A DNA stretch of 64,000 bases, from the NCBI GenBank assembly GCA_014208095.1, contig JACHMT010000001.1:1674001-1738000 (forward strand). The letters run 5' to 3'. Under the pieces are notes generated by a model. That model made no database searches and had not been told where the DNA came from. It was given only the letters and a program-made list of their open reading frames with translations. This stretch comes from Actinospineispora eucalypti (lineage in GTDB: Bacteria > Actinomycetota > Actinomycetes > Mycobacteriales > Pseudonocardiaceae). Of this stretch, positions 43,260 to 50,632 are shown one piece after another. The position numbers and the translations under genes were made by a program. Numbering within the stretch: position 1 is the first letter of the stretch; each line of letters opens with the position of its first letter.

Positions 43260-44677
43260 CGGCGGCCGACCTCACCGCATGGGGGGTGGCGCCGGACTGG
43301 AACCCGGACTGGCTGCTCACCGAACGACACCGCGAGCTCCGCGAGAAGATCATCGAACTGTGCGCGCAGGAGATGCGGGCCAACGCCGAGCGCTCGGACG
43401 ACGAGCTGCGCTTCCCCCGCCGCAACCTGGAGCTGCTGGGCGAGCACGGCTTCCTCGGCCTCACGGTGCCGGAGCGCTACGGCGGCCTGGGGGGCGACCA
43501 CCTGTCGTTCGCCCTGGTCGCCGAGGCGATCGCTCGGTACGGCTGCGCGTCCACCGCGATGTGCTACGTCATGCACGTCGCGGCCGTGCAGGCGATCATG
43601 CTGCGGCCCACGCCCGCCCTGGTCGACCGGTACATCCGCCCGCTCAACACCGGCCGGATCGGCACGCTGTCCTACTCCGACCCGCGCACCGGTGGGCACT
43701 TCTGGTTCCCGATGTCCTCGGCGGCGGAACGGGTGGACGGGCAGTACCGGGTGCGCAAGAGCTCCTCCTGGACCACGTCCGGCGGCTTCGCCGACTTCTA
43801 CGTCATCCAGACCACCAGCCCGGACTTCACCGGCTACCACGACCTGTCGGTGTTCGTGGTGGACGCCGAGGCGGTAGCGGCCAAGCCGTCCATGTGGGAC
43901 GCGCTGGGGTTGCGCGGCAACCAGTCCGGCGCGGTCGAGGTGGCCGCCGCGCTGCTGCCGCCGGACCGGCTGGTCGGGCCGCTGGGGGACGGCGCCGAGT
44001 CGAACGACGAGGTGGTCGACCCGTGGTTCCTGCTCGGCTCGTCCTCGGTGTGGAACGGCATCGCGCTCGGCGCGGTCGACATCGCCAAGCGGCACACCAC
44101 CGGGAAGGTGCACGAGGACACCGGCATGCGGGTGGCCGACTACCCGACGGTGCAGGACTACGTGGGCGAGGCAGTGATCGACACCAACGCGGCCCGGCTG
44201 GCCGCATATTCGCTGGCCGGCGCCCTCGACGGCGCCACCGAGCACAACCAGCGGGTGCTCGAACCCGGGGAGCGGGCGCGCGCGGACTACCTGCACTGGT
44301 GCTGGCAGGTGAAGTTCAGCGCGGCGAAGAACGTGACGCACGTGGTGGACAAGATGCTGCACGCGTGCGGTGGCTCCGGGTACCGGCGCGACATGGAGCT
44401 CGAGCGTTACCTGCGGGACGGCAAGGCGGGCTGGGTGATGGGGCCGTCCAACGAGGTGCTCCGGCAGTTCGTCGGGCGTTCCGTGCTGCTCGGTTTCGAC
44501 GCGATCGACTACTGGAACCAACGGGTGGACCAGCGGGTGCTCGCCGCCGAGACCCGCAAGCTGGATGCCGAGGGCAAACGCGCGCTGGCCCGACGGCTGC
44601 TGGCCGAAGCGGACGGGCTGAGCGAGCCGGGCGGATCGCGGGCGTCCGGAGGAGCGGACGAGGAGGCACGCGGATGA
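43256..44677 (+). CDS. Acyl-CoA dehydrogenase-like flavoprotein with altered active site
   Basis: 473 aa, ACAD fold: LGLTVPERYGGLGGDHLSFA near residue 65, the FAD-binding SYSDPRTGGHFWFPM and SSWTTSGGFADFYVIQT, and the C-terminal ACGGSGYRRDMELERYLRDG. The segment that normally carries Y-E-G-T with the catalytic glutamate reads GWVMGPSNEVLRQFVGR, so the usual base is missing. GTG start and stop both overlap neighbours; it is coupled to tdm. It may act on a small methylated amine or as a nitro/hydroxylase-type ACAD paralogue rather than on acyl-CoA. Confidence 0.82.
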   Translation: MTAADLTAWGVAPDWNPDWLLTERHRELREKIIELCAQEMRANAERSDDELRFPRRNLELLGEHGFLGLTVPERYGGLGGDHLSFALVAEAIARYGCASTAMCYVMHVAAVQAIMLRPTPALVDRYIRPLNTGRIGTLSYSDPRTGGHFWFPMSSAAERVDGQYRVRKSSSWTTSGGFADFYVIQTTSPDFTGYHDLSVFVVDAEAVAAKPSMWDALGLRGNQSGAVEVAAALLPPDRLVGPLGDGAESNDEVVDPWFLLGSSSVWNGIALGAVDIAKRHTTGKVHEDTGMRVADYPTVQDYVGEAVIDTNAARLAAYSLAGALDGATEHNQRVLEPGERARADYLHWCWQVKFSAAKNVTHVVDKMLHACGGSGYRRDMELERYLRDGKAGWVMGPSNEVLRQFVGRSVLLGFDAIDYWNQRVDQRVLAAETRKLDAEGKRALARRLLAEADGLSEPGGSRASGGADEEARG

Positions 44678-46899
44678 CCCAGGCGCCCGAACGACCGCGA
44701 CTGTTGGTGCCCGGGCTGCTGCCCCGAGACCCCATGCGGGAGCGCTACCGGGTACGCCCCGGCGGCTCGACCACCGTGCCGCTTCACCCGGGCGACCGGC
44801 TCACCGTGACCGACCCTCAGGGCCGCCAAACCGCCGAGCTCACCGTGCGCGGCGCCGACCCGGCCGACGCCCGGGACGAGCGGCTGTTCGGCGAGTGGTC
44901 CCCGGCCGGCGCGACCGAGACGATCACCGTGGCCGCCGAGGCGGTGGCCAGGGTCGCGGTGCCGGACACCCGGATGAGCGTGGCCGACCCGGACGCCAAC
45001 CCGCCGAGCGACCTGTTGCTCGAGCTGCACCGGGCCGCCCCGCGCCCTTCCGACGAGCCGCGCGAGCTGCCCCCGCCGCTGGCCGAACCGGTCGCGGAGC
45101 TGCGCATCGACGCCGCCACCGCGCTGTCGTACCAGGTCAAGGCCGGGCAGTACGTCCAGGTGATCGACGTCGAGGGCCGGCAGTGCTCGGACTTCCTGGC
45201 GTTCTCCGCGCGCCGGTTGGACGACGGGGTGGAGCGCGGGCTGGACTCCACCACCACCCGCTACCTCATGGGCAACGCCTACCCCCAGCCCGGCCTGTTC
45301 GGGAAGTTCTACGACGAGGACGCGCAGCCGCTGGTGGAGATCGTGCGGGACACCGTGGGCCGGCACGACACCTTCGGGCTGGCCTGCAACGCCAAGTACT
45401 ACGCCGACATGGGCTACCCGGGGCACGTCAACTGCACCGACAACTTCAACCGGCAGCTCCGGGGGTACGGCATCGCGGAGCGGGCCGGTTGGCCGGCGCT
45501 GAACCTCTTCTACAACACCGCGTTCGACGCGAACAACCTGCTGGTCTTCGACGAGCCGTGGTCGCGCCCCGGCGACTACGTGCTGATGCGCGCCTCCGCC
45601 GACCTGGTGTGCGCCTCCTCGGCCTGCCCGGACGACATCGACCCGGCCAACGCCTGGGTGCCCACCGACATCCACGTGCGGGTGTACGACGCGGAGAGGA
45701 AGTTCTCGATGGCCATCGCCCACCGGGTGACCCCCGACGCCGAAGCCCGGCTGACCCGCGAGACCGGCTTCGCTCCCCGGATCACCGCGCTGACCCGGCA
45801 GATCACCGAGTACCGCGGCTACTGGCTGCCGTCCAGCTTCGACAACCACGGCCCGACCGAGGAGTACTGGGCCTGCCGGGAGCGCGCGGCGGTGATGGAC
45901 CTCTCGCCGCTGCGAAAGTTCGAGGTGCTCGGGCCGGACGCCGAGGCGCTGCTGCAGGCCACGGTGACCCGCAACATCCGCAAGCTCTCGCACGGCCAGG
46001 TCGTCTACTCGGCGGTGTGCAACGAGACCGGCGGCATGATCGACGACTGCACGGTCTTCCGGCTGGGCGACACCAACTTCCGGTTCGTCGGCGGCGACGA
46101 GTACGACGGCGTCTGGCTGCGCGAGCAGGCTTCCCGGCTCGGCTTGGACCGGGTCTGGGTGAAGGACTCCACCGACCAGCTGCACAACATCGCGGTGCAG
46201 GGGCCGGCCAGCCGGGACCTGCTGCGTTCGCTGATCTGGACGCCGCCCACGCAGGCCGCGTTCGGCGACCTGACCTGGTTCCGGTTCGCCATCGGCCGGC
46301 TGAACGACCACAACGGGATACCGCTGTTGGTCTCCCGCACCGGCTACTCCGGCGAGCTGGGCTACGAGCTGTGGGTGCACCCCGCCGACGCCCCGGCGCT
46401 GTGGGACGCGGTGACGGCTGCCGGCGAGCCGCACGGGCTGACCCCGCTCGGCCTGGACGCGCTGGACATGCTGCGGATCGAGGCCGGCCTGGTGTTCGCC
46501 GGCTACGACTTCGACGACCAGACCGACCCGTTCGAGGCGGGCATCGGGTTCACCGTGCCGCTGAAGACCAAGGAGGACGACTTCGTCGGCCGGGAGGCGC
46601 TGCTGGAACGCAAGGCCCACCCGCAGCGCACGCTGGTGGGCCTCGAGCTGGCCGGCAACGAACCCGCCGCCCACGGCGACTGCGTTCACCTGGGGCGATC
46701 CCAGGTCGGCGTGATCACCAGCGCCACCCGGTCACCGGTGCTGCGCAAGAACATTGCGCTGTGCCGGATGGCCGTCCAGCACGCCGCGCTGGGCACCGAG
46801 GTGGAGGTGGGCAAGCTCGACGGCCACCAGAAACGCATCCCGGCCACCGTGGTGCGTTTCCCGTTCTACGACCCGGACAAGACCAAGCCACGCAGCTGA
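44674..46899 (+). CDS. tdm: Trimethylamine N-oxide demethylase (DUF1989-GcvT fusion)
   Basis: 741 aa. DUF1989 domain at about 145-330 (QVKAGQYVQVIDVEGRQCSD, PGHVNCTDNFNRQL, ASSACPDDIDPANAW) joined to a folate-binding GcvT domain at about 375-741 (RERAAVMDLSPLRKFEVLGP; SRTGYSGELGYELWVHP; RIEAGLVFAGYDFDDQTDPF). This two-part architecture is that of Tdm, which converts TMAO to dimethylamine and passes the methyl carbon to THF. Residues 15-60 look like a decayed copy of the DUF1989 start. tmm lies immediately downstream, as in known TMA degraders. ATG overlaps the flavoprotein stop. Confidence 0.9.
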   Translation: MTQAPERPRLLVPGLLPRDPMRERYRVRPGGSTTVPLHPGDRLTVTDPQGRQTAELTVRGADPADARDERLFGEWSPAGATETITVAAEAVARVAVPDTRMSVADPDANPPSDLLLELHRAAPRPSDEPRELPPPLAEPVAELRIDAATALSYQVKAGQYVQVIDVEGRQCSDFLAFSARRLDDGVERGLDSTTTRYLMGNAYPQPGLFGKFYDEDAQPLVEIVRDTVGRHDTFGLACNAKYYADMGYPGHVNCTDNFNRQLRGYGIAERAGWPALNLFYNTAFDANNLLVFDEPWSRPGDYVLMRASADLVCASSACPDDIDPANAWVPTDIHVRVYDAERKFSMAIAHRVTPDAEARLTRETGFAPRITALTRQITEYRGYWLPSSFDNHGPTEEYWACRERAAVMDLSPLRKFEVLGPDAEALLQATVTRNIRKLSHGQVVYSAVCNETGGMIDDCTVFRLGDTNFRFVGGDEYDGVWLREQASRLGLDRVWVKDSTDQLHNIAVQGPASRDLLRSLIWTPPTQAAFGDLTWFRFAIGRLNDHNGIPLLVSRTGYSGELGYELWVHPADAPALWDAVTAAGEPHGLTPLGLDALDMLRIEAGLVFAGYDFDDQTDPFEAGIGFTVPLKTKEDDFVGREALLERKAHPQRTLVGLELAGNEPAAHGDCVHLGRSQVGVITSATRSPVLRKNIALCRMAVQHAALGTEVEVGKLDGHQKRIPATVVRFPFYDPDKTKPRS

Positions 46900-46903
46900 C
46901 GCT

Positions 46904-46951
46904 GCTCGTGAGTGGCGAGTAGCGCTATAGCGACACTCGCCACTCACGAGC
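46904..46951. repeat. 48-bp palindrome, GTGAGTG/CTATAG family (copy e)
   Basis: Arms begin GCTCGTGAGTGGCGAGT and meet at CGCTATAGCG, with two mismatches next to the centre. It occupies most of the 71-bp gap between tdm and tmm, just before the tmm ribosome-binding site (GGAGGAG). Confidence 0.92.
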
Positions 46952-46970
46952 TCCACCGAAGGAGGAGCAA

Positions 46971-48299
46971 ATGACACGAGTCGCCGTGATCGGCGCGGGG
47001 CCGAGCGGGCTCGCCCAGCTGCAGGCGTTCGCCACCGCCGCGCGCGCCGGCATCGAGGTACCTGAAGTGGTCTGCTTCGAGAAGCAGGGCGACTGGGGCG
47101 GGCTGTGGAACTACACCTGGCGCACCGGCCTGGACGAACACGGCGACCCGGTGCACGGCAGCATGTACCGCTACCTGTGGTCGAACGGGCCGAAGGAGTG
47201 CCTGGAGTTCGCCGACTACCCGTTCGACACGCACTTCGGCAAGCCCATCCCGTCCTTTCCGCCGCGCGCGGTGCTCTACGACTACATCACCGGGCGCGCC
47301 CGGGCGAGCGGCGTGCGGGACCAGATCCGGTTCAACACGGCGGTGCGCTGGGTGTCCTGGGACGGGTCGCGGTTCTCGGTGTCGGTGGACGACCGGACCG
47401 GTTCGCGGACCGAAGAGTTCGACTACGTCATCGTGGCCACCGGCCACTTCTCCACGCCGAACGTGCCCGAGTACCCGGGCTTCGACACCTTCCCCGGCCG
47501 GATCATGCACTCGCACGACTTCCGGGACGCCAGCGAGTTCGCCGGTCGCGATCTGTTGGTGATGGGCAGCAGCTACTCGGCGGAGGACATCGCGCTGCAG
47601 TCGGCCAAGTACGGCGCGAAGTCGGTGACCATCAGCTACCGGTCCGCGCCGATGGGCTTCGGCTGGCCGTCCGGGATCTCGGAGGTTCCGGGGCTGGAAC
47701 GGATGGACGGGCGGACGGCGGTGTTCACCGACGGCACCTCCCGCGAGGTTGACGCGATCGTGCTGTGCACCGGTTACCAGCACAGCTTCCCGTTCATCGC
47801 CGACGACCTGCGGCTGCGCACGGCGAACCTGCTGTGCACGCCGAACCTCTACAACGGCGTGCTCTGGATCGACAACCCGCGGATGATGTACCTGGGCATG
47901 CAGGACCAGTACTACACGTTCTCCATGTTCGACCTGCAGGCCTGGTACGCCCGCGACGTGATCCTGGGCCGGCTGCCGGTGCCTCCCCGTGAGGACATGG
48001 CCGCGCACATCGACGGCTGGACGGCCCGGCTCCAGACGCTGGCCAACCCGGAAGAGGAGATCGACTATCAGGCCGACTACCTGCGCGACCTGATGAAGGA
48101 CACCGACTACCCGGACTTCGACCTCGACCTCACCCGGCGCCACTTCAAGGTGTGGGAACACCACAAGGAGGAAAGCATCACCGGTTACCGGGACCGCGCC
48201 TTCACCTCACCGTGCACGGGTTCCCAGGCCCCCCTCCACCACACCCCCTGGTGGACCGAACCCGACGACACCCTCGCCACCTTCCTCCGCACCGAGTAA
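46971..48299 (+). CDS. tmm: Trimethylamine monooxygenase
   Basis: 442-aa flavin-containing monooxygenase oxidising trimethylamine to its N-oxide with NADPH and O2. FAD motif GAGPSG (8-13), [40 protein letters not shown], the FMO motif [11 protein letters not shown] (about 171-181), NADPH-binding MGSSYSAED, and PMMY-type [20 protein letters not shown]. Several blocks are near-identical to what I know of bacterial Tmm and distinguish it from generic FMOs. ATG 46971 follows GGAGGAG. The tdm-tmm pair defines a TMA degradation route. Confidence 0.93.
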   Translation: MTRVAVIGAGPSGLAQLQAFATAARAGIEVPEVVCFEKQGDWGGLWNYTWRTGLDEHGDPVHGSMYRYLWSNGPKECLEFADYPFDTHFGKPIPSFPPRAVLYDYITGRARASGVRDQIRFNTAVRWVSWDGSRFSVSVDDRTGSRTEEFDYVIVATGHFSTPNVPEYPGFDTFPGRIMHSHDFRDASEFAGRDLLVMGSSYSAEDIALQSAKYGAKSVTISYRSAPMGFGWPSGISEVPGLERMDGRTAVFTDGTSREVDAIVLCTGYQHSFPFIADDLRLRTANLLCTPNLYNGVLWIDNPRMMYLGMQDQYYTFSMFDLQAWYARDVILGRLPVPPREDMAAHIDGWTARLQTLANPEEEIDYQADYLRDLMKDTDYPDFDLDLTRRHFKVWEHHKEESITGYRDRAFTSPCTGSQAPLHHTPWWTEPDDTLATFLRTE

Positions 48300-48308
48300 G
48301 GATTCCCC

Positions 48309-48406
48309 GCGAGTCGGGGATCTGAGTACGGCGAGTCGGGGATCTGAGTACGGCGAGTCGGGGATCTGAGTACGGCGAGTCGGGGATCTGGGTACGGCGA
48401 GTCGGG
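48309..48406. repeat. 22-bp direct repeat array R1 (4.5 copies)
   Basis: Four head-to-tail 22-bp copies starting at 48309, 48331, 48353 and 48375 (GCGAGTCGGGGATC + TGAGTACG, fourth copy TGGGTACG) and a truncated fifth ending in TTTTT at 48406-48411. It fills the gap between the convergent tmm and NmrA-like genes. No spacers, so not CRISPR. Confidence 0.95.
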
Positions 48407-48409
48407 TTT

Positions 48410-49324
48410 TTACGGCGCACCGAACAGGCTGGCGTTGCCCTGAACGAACTCGCGGACGGATCGAGCGGGCCGGCCGGTGATCTTGTGCACCGTGTCGGTC
48501 AGCCGGTTGTAGCGGTTCTCCCGGTGCAGCCGGGCCATCGTGTGGATGTGTTGGTGGGCGTGCTCGGACAGGCCGGCCTGGGCGAGCACGGTCTCGGCCC
48601 AGCCGTCCAGCGGTACGTCCACGTAGCACACCGGGCGGCCCAGCGCCTCGGCGTAGGCCCGCGCGATCTCGGTCATGGTCAGGCTGGCCGGGCCGGTCAG
48701 CTCGAGCACCTCGCCGAGGTGCGGCGTCGGGTCTTCGAGCACGGCGGTGACCACGTCGGCCACGTCCGCCGCCGCTACCGGTGAGGTGCGCCCGTCGCCG
48801 AATGGCAGGCGCAGCGTGCCGTCCTCCGCAATGGTGTGCGCGGCGACCGTGGTGAACAGCGGGTTGTCCAGGAAGGACGTCGGGCGCAGGAACACCACGG
48901 GCAGCCCGGACCAGGCCAGCACCCGCTCGGACAGCCAGTGCAGCCGCTGCTGGTGCGACTCCTCGGTGCTGGTCACGGTCATCTGGGAAACCGTCATCTG
49001 CGACATGTTGACCAGCGCGTCCAGGCGGCCGAGCTCGCGCGCCACGGTGGCCACCGTGGCGGTGGCCTCGAGGTAGGTGGGCGCGACGGCCATGCTGAAG
49101 AACATCCGCCGCGCGCCGTCGAGGGCGCGCGCCACGTCGTCCGGCCTAGTCAGGTCGCCGACCAGCACTTCCGCTCCGAGCGCGCGCAGCGGCTCGGCCC
49201 GTTCGTCGTCGGTGCGCACCAGCGCGCGGACGCTGTGCCCGCGTTCCCGCAGCTGCCGCACAACCCGCCGGCTCACGCTGCCCACCCCGCCGCCCGCACC
49301 GGTCACCAGTATCGCCTCATCCAC
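48410..49324 (-). CDS. NmrA-like NAD(P)-binding reductase
   Basis: 304-aa atypical SDR. N-terminal nucleotide-binding ILVTGAGGGVGSVSRRVVRQ, GAEVLVGDLTRPDDVARALD, then NMSQMTVSQMTV and RPTSFLDNPLFTTVA typical of the NmrA/azoreductase-like QOR2 group. GTG 49324; no strong Shine-Dalgarno. It is monocistronic, flanked by 22-bp repeat arrays on both sides. Probably reduces a quinone or acts as a redox-sensing protein; not obviously linked to the TMA operon. Confidence 0.83.
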   Translation of the reverse strand: MDEAILVTGAGGGVGSVSRRVVRQLRERGHSVRALVRTDDERAEPLRALGAEVLVGDLTRPDDVARALDGARRMFFSMAVAPTYLEATATVATVARELGRLDALVNMSQMTVSQMTVTSTEESHQQRLHWLSERVLAWSGLPVVFLRPTSFLDNPLFTTVAAHTIAEDGTLRLPFGDGRTSPVAAADVADVVTAVLEDPTPHLGEVLELTGPASLTMTEIARAYAEALGRPVCYVDVPLDGWAETVLAQAGLSEHAHQHIHTMARLHRENRYNRLTDTVHKITGRPARSVREFVQGNASLFGAP

Positions 49325-49388
49325 GAGATCGACTATCTCACCCTAAGTCTCTACTCGCAACCCAGCCGTCCGTGCCCCTACAGCTCCC

Positions 49389-49454
49389 GCGAGTCGGGGA
49401 TCCAGGTACGGCGAGTCGGGGATTCAGGTACGGCGAGTCGGGGATTCGGGTACG
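49389..49454. repeat. 22-bp direct repeat array R2 (3 copies)
   Basis: Copies at 49389, 49411 and 49433 share GCGAGTCGGGGAT and end CCAGGTACG, TCAGGTACG or TCGGGTACG. Same unit as R1, same orientation, immediately upstream of the NmrA-like gene. Confidence 0.95.
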
Positions 49455-49500
49455 CCGACGTCCCGTGAGGCTTCTGGGCGGGGCGGCGGTCGTCCGAGTC

Positions 49501-49688
49501 ACCGAGATCTACCTGAGCGGGATTCGATCACGACTGGTAAACCGCTCAGGGTGGATCTCGTGGAGAGACGGGGGCCGGCGCTCGCATCGTAGTCCGCGCC
49601 CTCCAGGACTGGGGCCTGGCCGACCGGCCCGCGAGGGAACAGGGCGAGAGGCCACGCACCCCGGGGCGGAGGACCGCCCCGGGGTGCG
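49501..49688. ncRNA. Candidate structured RNA between repeat arrays
   Basis: Two strong hairpins. The first pairs CGAGATCTACCTGAGCGG (about 49502-49519) with CCGCTCAGGGTGGATCTCG (about 49541-49559), an 18-bp stem with one bulge and one wobble around a 21-nt loop. The second pairs CGCACCCCGGGGCGG (49655-49669) with CCGCCCCGGGGTGCG (49674-49688) around AGGA. No known RNA family was recognised, and neither strand has a T-run after the second stem. Confidence 0.4.
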
Positions 49689-49715
49689 CCGTGCAAGCGT
49701 CTTTCGGGCCACCGC

Positions 49716-49803
49716 CGTACCTGGGTCCCCGACTCGCCGTACCCGAATTCCCGACTCGCAGTACTCAGATCCCCGACTCGCCGTACCTGGATTCCCGACT
49801 CGC
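49716..49803. repeat. 22-bp repeat array R3, inverted (4 copies)
   Basis: Four copies of the R1/R2 unit in the opposite orientation start at 49716, 49738, 49760 and 49782, each ending CCGACTCGC (third begins AGTACTCAG). R2 and R3 therefore face each other across the structured segment, and R3 abuts the 3' end of the IclR gene. Confidence 0.95.
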
Positions 49804-49812
49804 GGAAGGGGG

Positions 49813-50565
49813 TTAGGTGGTTTCGGCTATTAGGGCGGCTCGGGTTTGGAGGGGGTCTACGGCGGCGCGCATGGCTCGGGGGCGGAAGCGGATCGCCGGG
49901 CCTTGTACGCCGAGGACCGCGCGGAGGGTGCCGGTGCGGTCGCGTACCGGGACGGCGACGCCGTTCAGGTCGTCCTCGCGCTCGCCGAGGGCCTGTGCCC
50001 AGCCGCGTTCGGTGACTTTGGCGATCTCGGCGGTGAGTGCGGCCCGGTCCACGATGGTCTGCTCGGTGAAGGCGGGCAGCTCGCCGGTCGGCAGGGTGCC
50101 GCCCCAGGCCAGGAACACCTTGCCGGCGGCGGTGGCGTGCGCGACGCTGTTGCGCCCGATCTCGGCCACGCTGCGCACCGAGCGCGGACTCTGGACGAAG
50201 TCGATGGTGAGCAGGTCGTGCTCGCCGGGCAGGGACAGGGTGCTGGTCTCGCCGGTGATCTCGGTGAGCTCCTCCAGGTACGGCCGGGCCACGGTGCGCA
50301 GGTCCAGGGTGTCGCGGGCCGCGCTGGCCAGCTGCAGGATCCGCACGCCCAGCCGGTAGCGGCCGGAGGCGGGCAGGTGCTGCACCAGGCCGGCGGAGAC
50401 CAGCGTGGAGAGCAGCCGGGAAATGCTGCTCACGTTGATCCCGGTGCGCCGGGCGATCTCGTTGGTGCCCAGCTCGGCCCGGGCCTCGGCCAGCGCGTCC
50501 AGCACCTCGACGGCCCGGGCGACCGCACCGACCTGACGAGTGGCTGGTCGTCCGGTGCGCGCCAT
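49813..50565 (-). CDS. IclR family transcriptional regulator
   Basis: 250 aa. N-terminal winged HTH (VARAVEVLDALAEARAELGT; NEIARRTGINVSSISRLLST) and C-terminal effector domain (RPYLEELTEITGETSTLSLP; VAHATAAGKVFLAWGG). ATG 50565 follows AGGAG. Divergent from the FAD oxidoreductase across 67 bp with a palindromic candidate operator (50591-50605), so it most likely controls that gene pair. Confidence 0.92.
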   Translation of the reverse strand: MARTGRPATRQVGAVARAVEVLDALAEARAELGTNEIARRTGINVSSISRLLSTLVSAGLVQHLPASGRYRLGVRILQLASAARDTLDLRTVARPYLEELTEITGETSTLSLPGEHDLLTIDFVQSPRSVRSVAEIGRNSVAHATAAGKVFLAWGGTLPTGELPAFTEQTIVDRAALTAEIAKVTERGWAQALGEREDDLNGVAVPVRDRTGTLRAVLGVQGPAIRFRPRAMRAAVDPLQTRAALIAETT

Positions 50566-50590
50566 AGTAAAGTCTCCTACGTCACATGGA

Positions 50591-50605
50591 TATGGCATTG
50601 CCGTA
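50591..50605. promoter_or_regulatory. Candidate IclR operator
   Basis: TATGGCATTGCCGTA is an inverted repeat (TAYGGCA / TGCCRTA) around T, flanked by two direct ATGGATAT copies (50586-50593 and 50606-50613). It lies between the divergent IclR and oxidoreductase starts. Inferred from size and position. Confidence 0.5.
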
Positions 50606-50632
50606 ATGGATATTAGCACGGAGGTGCTGGTC

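Larger units (their letters stand above)
49325..49812. other. 488-bp intergenic region: repeat arrays R2 and R3 around a foldable segment
   Basis: Contains direct array R2 (49389-49454), a strongly structured segment (about 49501-49688) and inverted array R3 (49716-49803). Frames open through it on both strands but consist of repeat sequence and show no family features. Confidence 0.7.

Noticed and set aside
46904..46951. Riboswitch (glycine, SAM or folate-related) before tmm
   Set aside because: The gap is almost entirely a simple palindrome of the repeat family; no aptamer-like multi-helix junction or known consensus is visible.
49655..49688. Rho-independent terminator
   Set aside because: The stem is strong but neither strand is followed by a U-run; kept only as part of a possible structured RNA.
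48309..49803. CRISPR array
   Set aside because: The 22-bp repeats are contiguous with no spacers, and no cas genes are nearby.
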